This document shows positions 62,535 through 64,000 of a stretch of DNA of 64,000 nucleotides, in pieces. The DNA comes from Rhodococcus rhodnii. Its GTDB lineage: Bacteria > Actinomycetota > Actinomycetes > Mycobacteriales > Pseudonocardiaceae. Every line of letters starts with the position of its first letter. The first letter of the stretch is position 1. The stretch spans positions 62,001-126,000 of the forward strand of contig JOAA01000015.1 of the NCBI GenBank assembly GCA_000720375.1. Direction: 5' to 3'. The notes under the pieces were generated by a model that saw only the letters and a program-made list of their open reading frames with translations, had not been told where the DNA came from and searched no databases. Both the position numbers and the translations under genes were made by a program.

Positions 62535-64000
62535 TGCACGAGCACCACAGCGGGCGCGATCTTGTCGAGCACAGTCAGCACCTGACGCTGGGTGCCAGGA
62601 TCGAGCGCGCCGAGCGTCTCGTCCAGGATCAGCACGTCCGGGTTTTGCAGCAGGGCCCTGGCGAGGAACACCAGGCTGCGCTCGCCGTGGGAAAGCTGCC
62701 AGCCGGTCTCGCCGACGATCTGGTGCAGCCCGGACGGCATCCGGCTCAGCAGCGGCCCGAGACCGAGCTGTTCGCAGATGGCTTGTGCGTCGTCGAGGTC
62801 CTCGGGTGTCGCGGGCCAGCCACGGCCGAGCAACAGGTTGAACGCCAGGGAACCGAGCATCAGGTGGTTCTCATGAAACTGTGGGGCGAGCACAACTCGT
62901 TGCCGCCACCGGTGTTCTCCGACGTCTTGCAGAGAACGGCCGCGTAGCAGAATGGCTCCCTGGTGCGGCTTGCGCAGTCCGGCCAGCAACGACGCGAGAG
63001 TGGACTTGCCGCTGCCGGAGTCACCTTCTACCAGGAGCCGTTCGCCCGGCGTGATCCGGAGGCTCACTCCACTGAGGACCTGGCTGTAGGCCACTGACTC
63101 GGCTTGCAGCAGCGAAGTTCCAGCGATTGGGCTGTCCGTTGACGACGAATCCGGTTTGGTGTTCATCAGCGGCCTCAAGTTCGCCCACGCGGTGGACGCG
63201 TCCGCGATGTCTCCCAGTCCGGCGGTAAGACTCCGCAACGCGCCTGCGGCCAGCACCACACCGCCGATCCCAACAGCCAGGTCGGTGGTGGAGATCCACA
63301 ATCCGGCCACGCCGGCGGCGACCCAGCCGCGGGTGCACACAGCGGACAAGACGACCAGCCGCCGATCCAGGTGTCTGCTGCGGTTCTCGTACGAGTTCAG
63401 CGAACTCTCTTCGCCGATGTGCCAGTCCGAAGTGGGCAGCTGAGCCAGCCGGGTGCGGTGGCCGAGCATCTTGGCCACGATGTCGTCGGTCAGCTCCAGC
63501 CGGGAGTCCGTCCAGGCTTGGCGAGCCCGCAGATACCGTTGCGCCACAACGAGTGTGACCGCCACCCAGACGGCAAGGAACACCGTGGTGATCACCGAGG
63601 TTGTACCAAGGGTCACGCCCGCGATCACCAGTTCGACGCATGCGACGAGGCCGAGCAACCCGCCGCCGACCGCCAGGCTCTCCACGGCCTCGACTTCCAG
63701 TACGCGCCCGAGCAACCGGCCGACGCCCTGGCCCTGCAACTCGTCCCGATCCAGCCCGAGCGTTCCACGGACCAGTCGCTGACGCAGCAAACCACCGAGC
63801 CGCAACGAAATTGTCGACTGCAGCCGGGTGGCGGCCAGGTGGCAAGGTACGGACCCGGCGAGCAATGCGGCCCATATGCCGAAGACGCTGCCGTCGACTC
63901 CGCCGGACAAAGCGGCTCGCCCGAGGACAATCCATGAGAGTACAAAGAGGACGTACGCGCCGGTGTGTGCTGCGAGGAAGGCAGCGAGCAGCCGCCAAGC
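62501..64000 (-). CDS. ABC exporter, ATPase and partial membrane domain (5' end outside window)
   Basis: The frame is open to base 64000, so the N-terminal part is missing. It begins in a membrane helix (LLAAFLAAHTGAY...), followed by further helices and a C-terminal ATPase. The ATPase has Walker A GDSGSGKST, a Q-loop in VVLAPQFHEN, signature LSHGERSLVFLARALL (LSGGQ altered to LSHGE) and Walker B VLILDETLGALD. It is an exporter-type fusion, probably for a lipid, peptide or drug. The tail is convergent with the aminotransferase and overlaps it by 34 bases. A frame-internal TTG at 63910 should not be taken as the start. Confidence 0.9.
   Translation of the reverse strand, partial: AWRLLAAFLAAHTGAYVLFVLSWIVLGRAALSGGVDGSVFGIWAALLAGSVPCHLAATRLQSTISLRLGGLLRQRLVRGTLGLDRDELQGQGVGRLLGRVLEVEAVESLAVGGGLLGLVACVELVIAGVTLGTTSVITTVFLAVWVAVTLVVAQRYLRARQAWTDSRLELTDDIVAKMLGHRTRLAQLPTSDWHIGEESSLNSYENRSRHLDRRLVVLSAVCTRGWVAAGVAGLWISTTDLAVGIGGVVLAAGALRSLTAGLGDIADASTAWANLRPLMNTKPDSSSTDSPIAGTSLLQAESVAYSQVLSGVSLRITPGERLLVEGDSGSGKSTLASLLAGLRKPHQGAILLRGRSLQDVGEHRWRQRVVLAPQFHENHLMLGSLAFNLLLGRGWPATPEDLDDAQAICEQLGLGPLLSRMPSGLHQIVGETGWQLSHGERSLVFLARALLQNPDVLILDETLGALDPGTQRQVLTVLDKIAPAVVLVHHGTSGSIGTA

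Overview
The window looks like chromosomal DNA of a high-GC filamentous actinomycete, most plausibly Pseudonocardiaceae-like (the family is an inference). Supporting signs are an RbpA-type RNA polymerase-binding protein, WhiA, OpcA beside G6PDH, F420-type oxidoreductases (LLM and Ddn families), a HspR-type (HAIR) operator before lon, many GTG starts, and GTGA/ATGA stop-start overlaps. I see no phage genes, insertion sequences, CRISPR array, rRNA or tRNA.

Layout. 1-5250 (minus strand): the start of an NAD-binding protein, a FIST sensor coupled to a GAF-GAF-GGDEF diguanylate cyclase, and a secreted Asp-box beta-propeller. 5626-10502: the conserved uvrC-rapZ-yvcK-whiA operon. 10608-13655: an LLM oxidoreductase behind a MerR-geometry promoter, then a LuxR-type and a TetR-type regulator. 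13806-19253: one tightly coupled operon in which a secreted cutinase/PET-hydrolase-type esterase leads a complete branched-chain-amino-acid-type (HAAT) ABC importer. 19735-24179: a Rieske lipoprotein, then gap-pgk-tpiA-secG and rbpA. 24253-29313: an orphan sensor kinase, a promoter region full of TATC(S)GAT repeats, an ABC exporter and pabB. 29315-39354: a secretome block with a HAF-repeat protein, a phosphodiester glycosidase-metallophosphatase fusion divergent from a tandem GDPD, a degenerate receptor kinase and a glycine-rich beta-helix protein. 39739-46101: an NCS1 permease, pgl, an asparaginase, a 20-residue membrane peptide, an RHH-ClpN protein and lon. 46405-53693: the pentose-phosphate operon tkt-tal-pgi-zwf-opcA. 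54004-58062: ctaB with a leader ORF, a sugar-dehydrogenase-type propeller, a polysaccharide deacetylase, a Ddn-family protein and an FKBP lipoprotein. 58260-64000: an unassigned membrane protein/cupin/HD cassette, a quinone oxidoreductase, a class IV aminotransferase and a truncated ABC exporter.

How it works together. Central carbon metabolism dominates: lower glycolysis (20378-23383) and the oxidative and non-oxidative pentose phosphate pathway (46405-53693, with pgl split off at 41236). The most unusual unit is the esterase-importer operon at 13806-19253. Its composition suggests extracellular ester or polyester cleavage followed by uptake of the released acids, probably controlled by the divergent TetR-family gene. 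Other points of interest are a cis-regulatory repeat array at 25919-26224, a leaderless promoter inside an inverted repeat before the RHH-ClpN gene, and two very short translated-looking ORFs (42904-42966 and 53972-54007).
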